Shown: positions 8,498 through 17,127, counted from the first letter of the stretch. The stretch: DNA of 64,000 nt from CAZPQN01 sp964588795 (GCA_964588795.1 CAZPQN010000008.1:1-64000), one strand, 5' to 3'. Numbers and translations: made by a program. The notes: generated from the sequence alone by a model not told the origin.

Positions 8498-9772
8498 ATG
8501 CTGGATATCAAACAGATTAGATCGGAACCTGAAAAATATCGTCAGGGCTTACAGGCCAAAGGGGCAAGTGCCCGGTTAGAAGAACTTTTATCCTGGGACG
8601 CGCAGAGGCGTGAGCAATTGATGCGGGTCGAGGAGCTTAAGAACCGCCGCAATTCGGCGAGTGCCGAAATCGCTGTGCTGAAAAAAAGAGGTCAGCCGGT
8701 TGAAGAGCAAGTGAATCAAATGCGTCAGGTCGGGGATGAGATAAAAATTCTGGATGCTAAAATCCACGAAATCGAGGATAACCTTAATAAGATTCTGATT
8801 ACCCTACCCAATTTGCCACATATAAGTGTCAAAACCGGTCAACCACCAAATGATAATACTGTTGTCAAAGAATGGGGCCGACCACCGCAGTATGATTTTC
8901 CGCTAAAAGATCACCTCGACCTGGGCGAGTCGCTGGGGATTTTGGATTTCAAGAGTGCCTCAAAAATATCTGGTGCCGGTTTTCCACTCTACATCGGGGC
9001 CGGGGCCACATTAGAAAGGGCGTTGGTCAATTTTATGCTCGATCTGCATCGCAACAAACATGGTTATACGGAAGTCTTTCCCCCATTTATGGTTGCGCGC
9101 CACTCGGCTTTCGGTACTGGACAGTTGCCAAAATTGGAAATCGATATGTATCGCACCACCGAGGATGATTTGTTTATGATTCCCACGGCTGAGGTACCGG
9201 TGACCAACATGCATCGCGAAGAAATCATCCCGGAAGAGCAATTACCTAAAAAATACACTGCCTATTCAGCTTGTTTTCGACGGGAAGCCGGCTCTTATGG
9301 CAAAGAGACGCGGGGATTATCGCGGGTGCATCAATTCAACAAAGTCGAGTTGGTCTGGTTCACCACTCCGGAGAATTCCTACACTGTTCATGAAGAATTG
9401 CTCCGGGACGCGGAAGAAGTTTTACAGGCCTTGAACCTCCACTATCGAGTGGTCGAATTGTGTTCCGGGGATCTCAGTTTCGCGGCGGCCAAATGTTACG
9501 ATCTGGAAATCTGGGCGCCCGGTTCGCGTAAATATTTCGAGGTATCGAGTGTATCCAATTTCGAAGATTTTCAAGCACGCCGGGCCAACATCCGTTATCG
9601 TCGCAAAGACGGCAAGGTCGGCTATCTGCATACCTTGAACGGATCCGGAGTGGCGACTCCGCGCCTGATGATCGCTTTGCTCGAATCTTATCAAACCGAT
9701 GAGGGAAAGATCATCGTTCCGGAAGTATTGCACCCCTATACCGGCTTCCATCAGATCCAAGTACGCCGTTGA
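8498..9772 (+). CDS. serS: Seryl-tRNA synthetase
   Basis: Class II synthetase that charges tRNA-Ser. It has the usual length (425 residues) and layout: N-terminal coiled-coil arm (about 1-105; EELKNRRNSASAEIA), then the catalytic domain with motif 2 (ACFRREAGSYGKETRG) and motif 3 (GSGVATPRLMIALLE). ATG 8498 is chosen over the in-frame GTG 8492 because GGAG at 8489-8492 is correctly spaced for it and the protein then starts MLDIKQIR as in the family. Its stop overlaps the TTG start of the aldolase gene, the first link in a chain of overlapping genes reaching rfaE2. Confidence 0.97.
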   Translation: MLDIKQIRSEPEKYRQGLQAKGASARLEELLSWDAQRREQLMRVEELKNRRNSASAEIAVLKKRGQPVEEQVNQMRQVGDEIKILDAKIHEIEDNLNKILITLPNLPHISVKTGQPPNDNTVVKEWGRPPQYDFPLKDHLDLGESLGILDFKSASKISGAGFPLYIGAGATLERALVNFMLDLHRNKHGYTEVFPPFMVARHSAFGTGQLPKLEIDMYRTTEDDLFMIPTAEVPVTNMHREEIIPEEQLPKKYTAYSACFRREAGSYGKETRGLSRVHQFNKVELVWFTTPENSYTVHEELLRDAEEVLQALNLHYRVVELCSGDLSFAAAKCYDLEIWAPGSRKYFEVSSVSNFEDFQARRANIRYRRKDGKVGYLHTLNGSGVATPRLMIALLESYQTDEGKIIVPEVLHPYTGFHQIQVRR

Positions 9773-10449
9773 ACAAGACCGACAAATATCGTCGTCAAAT
9801 CTGCGAATTTGGCCGTTTAGCGTGGCAAAGAGGCTTGATCGCCGCTAACGATGGCAACCTCAGTATCCGTGTCACAGAAGATCGGATACTAATAACTCCC
9901 GGCGGTGTTACCAAAGGTTTTTTACAGCCCTCCGACATTGCAGAAATCACTGCGAAGGGCGAAATAATCCGCGGAGGCAAACCGTCGTCCGAATTCAGGA
10001 TGCATTTAAAGATTTTTGAGAATCGCCCTGATTTCAATGCCATCGTGCATACTCACGCTCCCTATGCAACGGCTTTCGCATTAGCTGGCCGTGATTTGAC
10101 CGACCCCATCTTTCCGGAAGTCATTGCGACCATCGGTAAGGTTCCGTTGGTTCCCTACGCTACACCTTCCACATTAAAATTAGCCCGGGAAGTCACCAGG
10201 TTTATCCGGGATTACGATGTATTATTGTTGAAGAATCATGGCATCGTTGCCGGAGGCATCAACCTGCCGGAAGCCTATGCCAAAATGGAGCGAACTGAGC
10301 ATGTATGCAAAATATTATCCGTAGCCCGGATGCTCGGTAAAGTCAACCAACTTAGTCTGGATGAAGTCACTGATTTGTTGAAAAATTATCATTCGCCTGC
10401 CAGAATCATTGCGCAGTATCAATTACCCAAAAAGTGGAGAAAAGGGTAG
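9769..10449 (+). CDS. Class II aldolase/adducin-family protein (L-fuculose-phosphate aldolase-like)
   Basis: 226-residue zinc-dependent aldolase-family protein. The metal-site histidines are in HTHAPYA (about residues 93-95) and KNHGIV (about 155), and SSEFRMH supplies the conserved glutamate. Family members cleave or form phosphorylated keto-sugars, or act in methionine salvage and decarboxylation; the exact substrate is not evident. Start is TTG 9769, overlapping the serS stop as TTGA; no upstream alternative exists outside serS. plsC follows after one base. Pairing with serS is probably only operonic convenience. Confidence 0.85.
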   Translation: MNKTDKYRRQICEFGRLAWQRGLIAANDGNLSIRVTEDRILITPGGVTKGFLQPSDIAEITAKGEIIRGGKPSSEFRMHLKIFENRPDFNAIVHTHAPYATAFALAGRDLTDPIFPEVIATIGKVPLVPYATPSTLKLAREVTRFIRDYDVLLLKNHGIVAGGINLPEAYAKMERTEHVCKILSVARMLGKVNQLSLDEVTDLLKNYHSPARIIAQYQLPKKWRKG

Positions 10450-10450
10450 A

Positions 10451-11164
10451 ATGTTCCGGAACATGTTGGCCTTCTTGAGTCTGATCCTGAGCACGACGGC
10501 GCTGGGTGGTTTAAGCATCGCTTTTCCACCATCGCATAATCTGATTATGCGCCACTGGTCCCGGGGGCTTTTATTTTTATTGGGTGTTAAACTTAGGGTT
10601 GCCGGAACACGCAATATTAAAAGTCGCGGTTCACATATTATCATTATGAACCATGAAAGTGCTTTGGATATTCCCATCATTATGGCGGCTGTTCCTCTGC
10701 GCTCAAGGTTCATGGCGAAGAAGGAGTTGTTCCGAATTCCACTCTTTGGCTGGGTGATTAATTTAGCACGACATATACCGATCGACCGCGCCAATCCCCG
10801 GCGGGCGATTGTGGCCATTAATCGCATTTCAAAAAATTTAATCCATCAGCGACTGAGTATTGTGGTCAGCCCGGAAGGTACCCGTAGTTATGACGGTAAA
10901 ATTGCGCCGTTTAAAAAAGGTGCTTTTCGATTGGCGGAAAAATATAATCTGCCGATTCTGCCGGTGACGATTCTCGGGGCCCGCCACTGTGTGCCCAACA
11001 AACGACTGAGTATTAAACCGGGAATCGTAGAGGTCTACATCAATCCGCCCGTGACCATCACCGATTATCATTCACTGAACGATTGTATAGACGCTTTGCG
11101 TCAGAAGATGATCAGACAAAAGGAAGCCTACGAACTGCGCAAAAGGAAAGCCTTGCTTGCTTAA
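10451..11164 (+). CDS. plsC: 1-acyl-sn-glycerol-3-phosphate acyltransferase
   Basis: 237 residues from ATG 10451, one base after the aldolase stop; the reading frame extends upstream into that gene but nothing conserved lies there. Family motifs: NHESALD (the HX4D acyl-transfer motif near residue 68), VSPEGTRS (substrate-phosphate motif III) and LPILPVTILGA. N-terminal hydrophobic segment (about 5-25 and 35-50) places it on the inner membrane. It makes phosphatidic acid from lysophosphatidic acid. Its last 8 bases overlap the DUF2851 gene. Confidence 0.92.
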   Translation: MFRNMLAFLSLILSTTALGGLSIAFPPSHNLIMRHWSRGLLFLLGVKLRVAGTRNIKSRGSHIIIMNHESALDIPIIMAAVPLRSRFMAKKELFRIPLFGWVINLARHIPIDRANPRRAIVAINRISKNLIHQRLSIVVSPEGTRSYDGKIAPFKKGAFRLAEKYNLPILPVTILGARHCVPNKRLSIKPGIVEVYINPPVTITDYHSLNDCIDALRQKMIRQKEAYELRKRKALLA

Positions 11165-12509
11165 CTGCCGCCTCAATCAAATCGCCGAAACAGTAAAAAG
11201 TCTGGACGTAACCGAGAAGGGATTATACCGCACCTGGTTGAGTCAGGCCTTTAATCAGACCAACCTGCGAACCGTCGATGGCAGGAGCTTGAGTATCATA
11301 TCTCCGGGTAAACGCAATGATCTGGAAGGACCGGATTTCCACGATGCGCTGATTATGCTTGACGGTGAATTTAAACGTGGTGCTATTGAAATGCACTTGG
11401 AGGCGAACGATTGGTACCGGCATGGCCATGATCATGACCCGTTGTACGAACAGGTAATTTTGCATGTTATCAGAAATGCTGCTGGGCTGGTGGCGGTTAA
11501 GACCAGCCAAAACGCGACGGTTCCGATGTTAGTCTTGGACCTGAGTGATGCGACTGATTCCGTAGCGTTACGCTGTTCATCATGGCCTGACGTAGATTAT
11601 GCGGGCTTCAATCAGGTCATGCAGGAATTTGCCGAACGTCGATTACAGCGCAAAGCACTGCTGATCCAATCAGAGATCTTAAGAAGCGGCGCTGAACAAA
11701 TATTCTATGAAGGGCTTGCCGATGTATTGGGCTACAGTCGAAACCGTGAAGCGTTTCGATCGCTGGCCCGCTGGTTGCCCCTATCCAAACTCTGGCAGAT
11801 CATAGCTGACAGTGAACCTGACGAACGTCTGATCAGGATCGAAAGCCTGCTATTCGGCGGAGCTGGTTTTTTTTATGTTGATAAGCAGAAATTCATAATT
11901 TCCGATTCACAATATGTTGCTGGTTTGCGGGATTACTGGGCGGAACTAGCTGCGCGTTTCGCTTTGAGCCCCTGTCTCCATCTAACCTGGCATTTCGCCG
12001 GCTCCCGACCCGCCAACTCTCCGATCCGCCGCCTGGCGGCACTGGCGCAAATATTATTTAAAATATTCCCGGATTGGCCGGGCCAACGCTGGTGCACGAT
12101 GTTGACGACCATCCCGGATTACGAACGCCTCTATCAAATAATCAGTGACCTTTTTCAGCAACCAGAAGGATTATGGCGCAACCATTTACTGCTCAAGGGC
12201 CAACCGGGAAAAGTGCTGATGGGTAAGAGCAGACTGCACGATTTGCTGATTAACCATCTCTTACCATTTGGATTTAGCGTGGCTATTTTGGAAAAGAATC
12301 ATAGTCTTATCGAGCGGATTAAAAAACATTACCTTAGGGTTGCTACGGGTGAAATTCCAGGCATAGTAGCTGGCATTCTTACCAAAATCAAGATGCCTAA
12401 AAATCGGTTGGAGTACAATTTTCAGATTCAGGGTCTGATCGAACTCTATCACCGTTTCTGTGAATTGAACCTCTGCAATTTATGTCCACTGGAGAAATAT
12501 GCACACTAA
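11157..12509 (+). CDS. DUF2851-family protein of unknown function
   Basis: 450-residue protein that matches the DUF2851 pattern: GRSLSIISPGKRNDLEGPDF, then GAIEMHLEANDWYRHGHDHD and YEQVILHVI near residues 40-105, and a short cysteine pair (CNLCPLE) at the very end. The clustered Glu, His and Asp residues of the first 110 residues look like a metal or active site, but no activity is established. Start TTG 11157 lies inside the end of plsC; the stop overlaps the start of rfaE2 by 11 bases. The family is frequent in Bacteroidetes and relatives, supporting the FCB assignment. Cytoplasmic: no signal peptide or membrane helix is seen. Confidence 0.8.
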   Translation: MLNCRLNQIAETVKSLDVTEKGLYRTWLSQAFNQTNLRTVDGRSLSIISPGKRNDLEGPDFHDALIMLDGEFKRGAIEMHLEANDWYRHGHDHDPLYEQVILHVIRNAAGLVAVKTSQNATVPMLVLDLSDATDSVALRCSSWPDVDYAGFNQVMQEFAERRLQRKALLIQSEILRSGAEQIFYEGLADVLGYSRNREAFRSLARWLPLSKLWQIIADSEPDERLIRIESLLFGGAGFFYVDKQKFIISDSQYVAGLRDYWAELAARFALSPCLHLTWHFAGSRPANSPIRRLAALAQILFKIFPDWPGQRWCTMLTTIPDYERLYQIISDLFQQPEGLWRNHLLLKGQPGKVLMGKSRLHDLLINHLLPFGFSVAILEKNHSLIERIKKHYLRVATGEIPGIVAGILTKIKMPKNRLEYNFQIQGLIELYHRFCELNLCNLCPLEKYAH

Positions 12510-12978
12510 AAAGAAAGTGATTTCGTTGGATGCCATTAGGCAAATCGCTGACGAGTTAAAGTCAAAAGGACAACGGATTGCATTCACGAATGGCTGTTTC
12601 GACATACTGCATCTTGGGCACATTGAGTTGTTAGAGTTTGCCCACGCGCAGGGTGACGTCCTGATCGTCGGCGTAAACTCGGATGCTTCCATCCGACGCC
12701 TGAAGGGTGCAGGACGTCCGGTATTGAACGCCGAACAGCGCAGTCGGATATTGGCCGCGTTGGAGTGCGTGGACTACGTGGTCATCTTTGATGACGATAC
12801 GCCCTATGAATTAATCGCCCGCATCAGACCATCGGTTTTGGTGAAAGGTGGTGATTATGTACCTGATACCATCGTGGGACGCGATATTGTCGAGGGAGCT
12901 GGGGGCAGGGTTGTGGTTTTTCCCTTAATCGCTGGCAACTCTTCCTCGCAATTGATTGAAAAAATAAAACAACAGTAA
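12499..12978 (+). CDS. rfaE2: D-glycero-beta-D-manno-heptose 1-phosphate adenylyltransferase
   Basis: 159-residue nucleotidyltransferase equal to the C-terminal half of E. coli HldE. TNGCFDILHLGHIELL carries the HxGH nucleotide motif, followed by GVNSDASIRRLKG and LVKGGDY, both diagnostic for the RfaE2 group. It activates heptose-1-phosphate to ADP-heptose, the precursor of lipopolysaccharide inner core, which implies an LPS-type outer membrane. The kinase half (HldE domain I) is not in this window. The gene overlaps the DUF2851 stop and ends the overlapping run begun at serS. Confidence 0.9.
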   Translation: MHTKKKVISLDAIRQIADELKSKGQRIAFTNGCFDILHLGHIELLEFAHAQGDVLIVGVNSDASIRRLKGAGRPVLNAEQRSRILAALECVDYVVIFDDDTPYELIARIRPSVLVKGGDYVPDTIVGRDIVEGAGGRVVVFPLIAGNSSSQLIEKIKQQ

Positions 12979-13050
12979 GCGGGATTTATTCTTGAAAAAT
13001 CGCAGAATAAGGGATAATTTTGCACCCGAAAACTTATGGCATGGAGAATA

Positions 13051-14847
13051 ATGAAAGTAGGAAAATATCTGAATTTAATCTGCCTTATTATTACCCTGAC
13101 TCTATTGATCAATTCCGTCAGTGGTTCGGATCCCAAAGAGCGGATCATCACCAATAATGGTACGCCCAATGAAACCGATGCATCCTCTCAGGACTTGTTT
13201 GAGTTGTTATTCGCGGAAGCCAAATCTTTTTACGTGGATGGATTGGTATCTGCTTTTTATAAGGATACTTCTGAGGCAAAATATTGTTTCGACCGTGTTT
13301 TCGAAATTATGGCCGAGATCAGTGAATTGGATACTCTCACACTGTTACAGCAGGATGATTTCAATCGTTTCTATGAACGGGTGACCAGCGATTTTCAGAA
13401 TAATTTCGCTTACCTCAGCGAAGATTCTGGAGCGACGTCTGTCGCGTATATTTGCGAGGAGATATTCGAAACTGTCCTCGATTCGGTCTATATCGGTCAT
13501 GATACGCTAATCGTGCTGGAAGACCGGCCGGGTCATATTCCGGTCGTACGTTCCAACCGTATTGACCGCATTATCAGTTACCTGACCGGTCGGGAGTCGC
13601 GCCGCTTTCAAATTTGGTTAGATAATGCCGGATTATACCGCGAACATATGTTGCCGATTCTCAGACAGTACAATATTCCCGAGGAAATTTTTTATTTAGG
13701 GCTGATTGAGAGTGGATTCAATGCCAACGCTTATTCTTATGCACACGCCGCCGGCCCCTGGCAGTTTATCGCCGGGACAGGAGCACGCTATGGCTTGAAA
13801 CGCAACTGGTGGGTGGATGAGAGGCGTGATCCGATCAAATCCACGCATGCCGCGGCAAAATATTTATCCAAGCTGTACGAGGAGTTTAATGACTGGTTTT
13901 TGGCGATGGCCGCCTATAATACTGGCGAATTAAGGGTCTGGCGTGCGATCCGGCGCGAAGGCACCCGAGATTACTGGAAGTTACGTTCTCTACCCCTGCA
14001 GACGCGCAATTATGTACCGACATTCATGGCGGGCATGATAATCGCCAAGAATCCTGAAAAATACGGAATGCGCAGTTCGCCGAAGGAAACCTGGCAGTGG
14101 GAAGAAGTCGTCGTAGATCGCTGTTACGAATTTGAAGATATTGCCCGGGCGTGCAGTACTACAGTGGATGTGATAAAATTTCATAATCCCGAACTGCGCC
14201 GTTGGATGACACCGCCCAATGACAATAACTATGTTCTGCGGGTACCCGTTGGCACAAGCGCCGGTCTCCAGGAAAAATTAGCGAAACTGCCTGAACCGAA
14301 AGACCAAAAACCGGAATGGATCACCCATCGGGTCAAAAGTGGACAAACTCTCAATTCCATCGCTAAATCCTATGGCACTACTGTTTCCGCACTGGTTGCC
14401 GCGAACAACCTGCGTAGCCGTAATCAGTTGCGGGTTGGGCAAACCTTGATGATCCCGACCACCCCTTATTATGCTTCGACACGGACATCCGATACAACGG
14501 TCATCACTCATACCGTAAAAAGGGGTGAGACGCTTAGCAAGATTGCTGAAAACTATAACACCAGTATCAGCAAAATCCGGAGTCTGAACAACCTGTACCA
14601 AGACGAGATTATCCCCGGACAGAAGCTGAAAATCAGACAAAACACCGGCGCCCAGTCCGTGCCAACCACGACACCTACGGGCCAAAAGAAGATCGTGCAT
14701 ATTGTGAAAAAGGGTGACACGCTTCAGAAAATCGCGGAGAAATATAATGTGAGTTTGAGTAAAATCCGCTCCTGGAATGATATTTACGGTAAGAAACCCA
14801 TTTATCCCGGTCAGCGAATCGTGATCTACAAATCGGCAGCTGGTTAG
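13051..14847 (+). CDS. LysM-containing membrane-bound lytic transglycosylase (MltD-like)
   Basis: 598 residues from ATG 13051; an in-frame ATG at 13036 exists, but GGAG at 13043-13046 favours the second start, which begins directly with a signal peptide (about residues 1-25). Domains: SLT goose-type lysozyme-like domain (about 195-310) with the catalytic Glu in LGLIESGFN (E220) and the AAYNTGELRV motif, then three LysM repeats (about 426-470, 485-530, 548-593) separated by Ser/Thr-rich linkers. It would cleave peptidoglycan with 1,6-anhydromuramic acid formation in the periplasm. Length and order match MltD. It is a single gene with an intergenic gap on either side. Confidence 0.92.
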   Translation: MKVGKYLNLICLIITLTLLINSVSGSDPKERIITNNGTPNETDASSQDLFELLFAEAKSFYVDGLVSAFYKDTSEAKYCFDRVFEIMAEISELDTLTLLQQDDFNRFYERVTSDFQNNFAYLSEDSGATSVAYICEEIFETVLDSVYIGHDTLIVLEDRPGHIPVVRSNRIDRIISYLTGRESRRFQIWLDNAGLYREHMLPILRQYNIPEEIFYLGLIESGFNANAYSYAHAAGPWQFIAGTGARYGLKRNWWVDERRDPIKSTHAAAKYLSKLYEEFNDWFLAMAAYNTGELRVWRAIRREGTRDYWKLRSLPLQTRNYVPTFMAGMIIAKNPEKYGMRSSPKETWQWEEVVVDRCYEFEDIARACSTTVDVIKFHNPELRRWMTPPNDNNYVLRVPVGTSAGLQEKLAKLPEPKDQKPEWITHRVKSGQTLNSIAKSYGTTVSALVAANNLRSRNQLRVGQTLMIPTTPYYASTRTSDTTVITHTVKRGETLSKIAENYNTSISKIRSLNNLYQDEIIPGQKLKIRQNTGAQSVPTTTPTGQKKIVHIVKKGDTLQKIAEKYNVSLSKIRSWNDIYGKKPIYPGQRIVIYKSAAG

Positions 14848-15207
14848 TTGCAGATTGGTACCAATTGTGCCCCCCAGCGAAAAATGTATCGCGATGAACC
14901 CGGTTGAGCCCATTATTCTGACTGAAAATCAAAGATTTGGTAATTGGTGAAATATTCCGAAAAAAGACTTGTGAAAAATTGCTAACGGGCGTATTTTTGC
15001 GGGCATGCATAGGCGAAATTTGGGTTGTTTGATATTATGAATATTTACCAAGCGGTCAGACTGAGCAAGTAGAAAATAAATTCCTGACCGTTACGGCTGT
15101 TTTACAGGAAAGAAAATAATTGAGGTGTCGTTTTTTATGACCATAATCGTCAGATTCGTTTACACGGATCAGCAAACATGTGCGCTGTGGAAAACGGGAG
15201 GTAATTT
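14848..15207 (+). other. Intergenic region upstream of the HU gene
   Basis: 360 bases without a long ORF. TTGTGA at 14969-14974 and TATTTT at 14992-14997 with a 17-base spacer form a weak sigma-70-like promoter. Repeated TGACCG/CGGTCA words occur around 15054-15090. A 24-residue ORF (described separately) fills the last 70 bases. No hairpin followed by a T-run was found after the transglycosylase gene. Confidence 0.4.
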
Positions 15208-15211
15208 ATGA
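15137..15211 (+). CDS. Possible 24-residue leader ORF overlapping the HU start
   Basis: ATG 15137 opens a 24-codon frame that contains the HU ribosome-binding site GGGAGG and ends at TGA 15209-15211, overlapping the HU start codon as ATGA. A GAGG lies 11 bases before the ATG, a poor spacing. The peptide has no recognised motif. Coupled translation or a leader-peptide control of HU is conceivable; chance is a real alternative for so short a frame. Confidence 0.3.
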   Translation: MTIIVRFVYTDQQTCALWKTGGNL

Positions 15212-15495
15212 CCAAAGCTGATATTGTGAATATCGTTGCTCACGCGACCGGGTTGACCAAAGTTGACACGGAAGTTGTCGTTGACGGTTTTATTGCAACG
15301 ATAAGCGACGCTTTGCAAAGGGGCGAACGGATTGATTTCCGCGGATTCGGCAGTTTCAGCTTAAAGTTGCGAAAACCCAAGAAAGCCCGCAATCCAGGTA
15401 CGGGCGAGGAAATCAGTTTACCCGCACGGATTGTGCCAGTCTTTAAACCGTCGAAGCTGCTTAAAAACACTATTGAGTCAGAACACAACCAATAA
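15208..15495 (+). CDS. HU/IHF-family DNA-binding protein
   Basis: 95-residue histone-like protein. It starts TKADIVNIVA and has the beta-arm region with FRGFGSFSLK and RNPGTGEEI, which bends and wraps DNA as a dimer. The start at ATG 15208 is fixed by GGGAGGT seven bases upstream. The A/RNPxTG core is intact; whether it is HU or IHF cannot be decided. A micro-gene for a ribosome-associated-type basic protein follows after 26 bases, and both probably end at the terminator at 15637-15673. Confidence 0.93.
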   Translation: MTKADIVNIVAHATGLTKVDTEVVVDGFIATISDALQRGERIDFRGFGSFSLKLRKPKKARNPGTGEEISLPARIVPVFKPSKLLKNTIESEHNQ

Positions 15496-15521
15496 GTATA
15501 CAGTCAAAGGAGTATTAGTTT

Positions 15522-15617
15522 ATGCCTTGTGGCAAAAAACGGAAAAAAAGAAAAATTGCGACGCATAAGCGAAAAAAACGGCTCAGGAGAGACCGTCACA
15601 AAAAGAAAATCAGATAG
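15522..15617 (+). CDS. AURKAIP1/COX24-domain (mS38-like) small basic protein
   Basis: A 31-residue protein, far below usual gene-finder limits, of extreme basicity: it begins MPCGKKRKKRK, continues with IATHKRKKRLRR and ends RHKKKIR. This is the pattern of the short AURKAIP1/COX24 proteins annotated in Bacteroidetes, related to the C-terminal part of mitochondrial ribosomal protein mS38. AAAGGAG at 15506-15512 gives a good ribosome-binding site 9 bases before ATG 15522. It follows the HU gene and precedes a strong terminator. By family it is probably a ribosome-bound peptide that contacts rRNA; this is inference from sequence similarity recalled by eye. Confidence 0.8.
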   Translation: MPCGKKRKKRKIATHKRKKRLRRDRHKKKIR

Positions 15618-15636
15618 TTGATTTTTAAAGCATGGA

Positions 15637-15673
15637 GAGTGGTGGAGACGAGCCGTCTTCACCACTCTTTTTT
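15637..15673 (+). terminator. Strong intrinsic terminator abutting the xseA start codon
   Basis: GAGTGGTG (15637-15644) pairs with CACCACTC (15660-15667), and inside it AGACG (15646-15650) pairs with CGTCT (15654-15658) around a 3-base loop, with one G-T pair between. Six T residues follow at 15668-15673 and the ATG of xseA comes next. It should end the HU/COX24-like transcript. Confidence 0.85.
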
Positions 15674-16885
15674 ATGACAGAGCGTATTTACACAGTATCC
15701 GAGGTCGCCCGTGAAGTCAAACGGGTGATTGAGCAGTTCATTGCCCCGGTTTGGATCGAAGGAGAGGTCAGCAATTTCAGTGTCAGCCGCATCGGACACG
15801 TCTATTTTGCGCTCAAAGACCAACAGGCGCTGATCAATTGCGTCATCTGGCGCAACGTGGCCGACTCGATAGTCTTCCAGATTACCAATGGCATGCGGCT
15901 CGTCGTTTTTGGTAGTATAACGACGTATACCGCCCAGTCACAATACCAAATTAATATTCAGCAAGTTCGACCAGCCGGCATTGGCAATCTGTATCTGGCG
16001 TACGAAGCCCTGAAAAGAAAACTCGAGCAGGAAGGACTGTTCGCCGTTGAACGTAAAAGAGCCCTGAACCATTTTCCGCAACGTATCGGTTTAATCACCA
16101 GTCCGACGGGTGCCGCGCTCTTTGACTTTCTGCAAATTAGTCGGCGGCGCAATCCGGCGGTTGAAATCCTGATTTACCCGGCTCAGGTACAGGGTGCGGG
16201 TGCTGCGGATACAATGATCAAAGGATTGCAGGTTCTTAATCAGTACGATGATATGGATTGTATCGTGCTGGCACGCGGCGGCGGCTCGATCGAGGATTTG
16301 TGGGCCTTCAACGAGGAAAAATTGGTGCGTGCGATTGTCGCTTCCCGATTGCCGGTGGTAAGTGCGGTGGGACATGAGGTTGATTTTACTTTAGCGGATT
16401 TCGCGGCGGATTTGCGGGCCCCGACCCCTTCCGCTGCGGCCGAGATTATCATTCCTCAGCAAGCAGATATCCGGACTTTTCTTAACGAACAAGTAGGAAA
16501 ATGTCAAAAACTCATCGAAAACACTTTTGATCAAATATCGGTAAAGCTGACGACAATCGCCAAACGTCTGGAACTCAATCGCCCGCTCGAATTAGTCCGG
16601 CAGAAAGTCCAGCGCTTAGACGAGCTAGAGCAGCGTTCGACACTGGCCGTTAAGTCTATTTTTACGCATACGATCCATCGCATAACCGTAATCAATCAAA
16701 CGTTGAATGCGCTGAACCCGAGACATGTTCTTCGGCGCGGTTATGCCATTGTATTTCGCCATCCCGAGGGAAAATTGGTAAAGTCCATCACTGCTGTGAA
16801 TCAAGGCGCTCAAGTCAGGGTCGAACTGCACAACGGACAATTTAATGCGGTCGTCGAAGAGGTTACATCTCAACCAAAGAAATAG
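15674..16885 (+). CDS. xseA: Exodeoxyribonuclease VII large subunit
   Basis: 403 residues from ATG 15674, beginning TERIYTVSEVAREVK as the family does. N-terminal OB-fold (about 1-105; GEVSNFSVSR, HVYFALKD), central nuclease domain (RIGLITSPTGAA, ARGGGSIEDLWAFNEE, VSAVGHEVDFTLADFAADLRAPTPSAAAE), and a C-terminal coiled coil with RGYAI. With XseB it degrades single-stranded DNA in both directions. The frame is open to ATG 15632, which would add 14 residues encoded by the terminator hairpin; those look non-conserved. The preferred ATG has no Shine-Dalgarno site because the T-run sits there, so expression is probably unusual. Confidence 0.93.
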   Translation: MTERIYTVSEVAREVKRVIEQFIAPVWIEGEVSNFSVSRIGHVYFALKDQQALINCVIWRNVADSIVFQITNGMRLVVFGSITTYTAQSQYQINIQQVRPAGIGNLYLAYEALKRKLEQEGLFAVERKRALNHFPQRIGLITSPTGAALFDFLQISRRRNPAVEILIYPAQVQGAGAADTMIKGLQVLNQYDDMDCIVLARGGGSIEDLWAFNEEKLVRAIVASRLPVVSAVGHEVDFTLADFAADLRAPTPSAAAEIIIPQQADIRTFLNEQVGKCQKLIENTFDQISVKLTTIAKRLELNRPLELVRQKVQRLDELEQRSTLAVKSIFTHTIHRITVINQTLNALNPRHVLRRGYAIVFRHPEGKLVKSITAVNQGAQVRVELHNGQFNAVVEEVTSQPKK

Positions 16886-16896
16886 AAGAGGTCGGT

Positions 16897-17124
16897 ATGC
16901 CTAAAAAATCATTTGTGCTGGAAAAAGCCCTGCGCCGATTAGAGGAAATTCTGCAGGTGCTGGAATCAGGTGAAAAAGACCTGGATACTTCCATCGAGTT
17001 ATTCGAAGAGGCCATGCGTTTGTCCGCAGAATGTCAGACGCACCTACAAACCTTAGAAAAGCGCGTTAAGATCCTCACCGAAAAGGCTGACGGCACTCCG
17101 CAGGAATCCGATTTTCAGGAGTAA
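16897..17124 (+). CDS. xseB: Exodeoxyribonuclease VII small subunit
   Basis: 75-residue helical protein with the family pattern LEKALRRLEEILQVLESGEKDLD followed by LFEEAMRLSAECQTHL; normal length for XseB. It binds the coiled-coil arm of XseA and is needed for activity. It starts 11 bases after xseA with a GAGGTCGGT site and is followed 3 bases later by nadK, so xseA-xseB-nadK form one unit. Confidence 0.93.
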   Translation: MPKKSFVLEKALRRLEEILQVLESGEKDLDTSIELFEEAMRLSAECQTHLQTLEKRVKILTEKADGTPQESDFQE

Positions 17125-17127
17125 GCG

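Noticed and set aside
12986..13010. TTATTCT ... AGAATAA inverted repeat after rfaE2
   Set aside because: A/T-rich stem with an 11-base loop and no T-run; too weak to call a terminator.
14278..14913. 211-residue minus-strand frame
   Set aside because: Covers the LysM repeats of the lytic transglycosylase in reverse and has no independent start signal.
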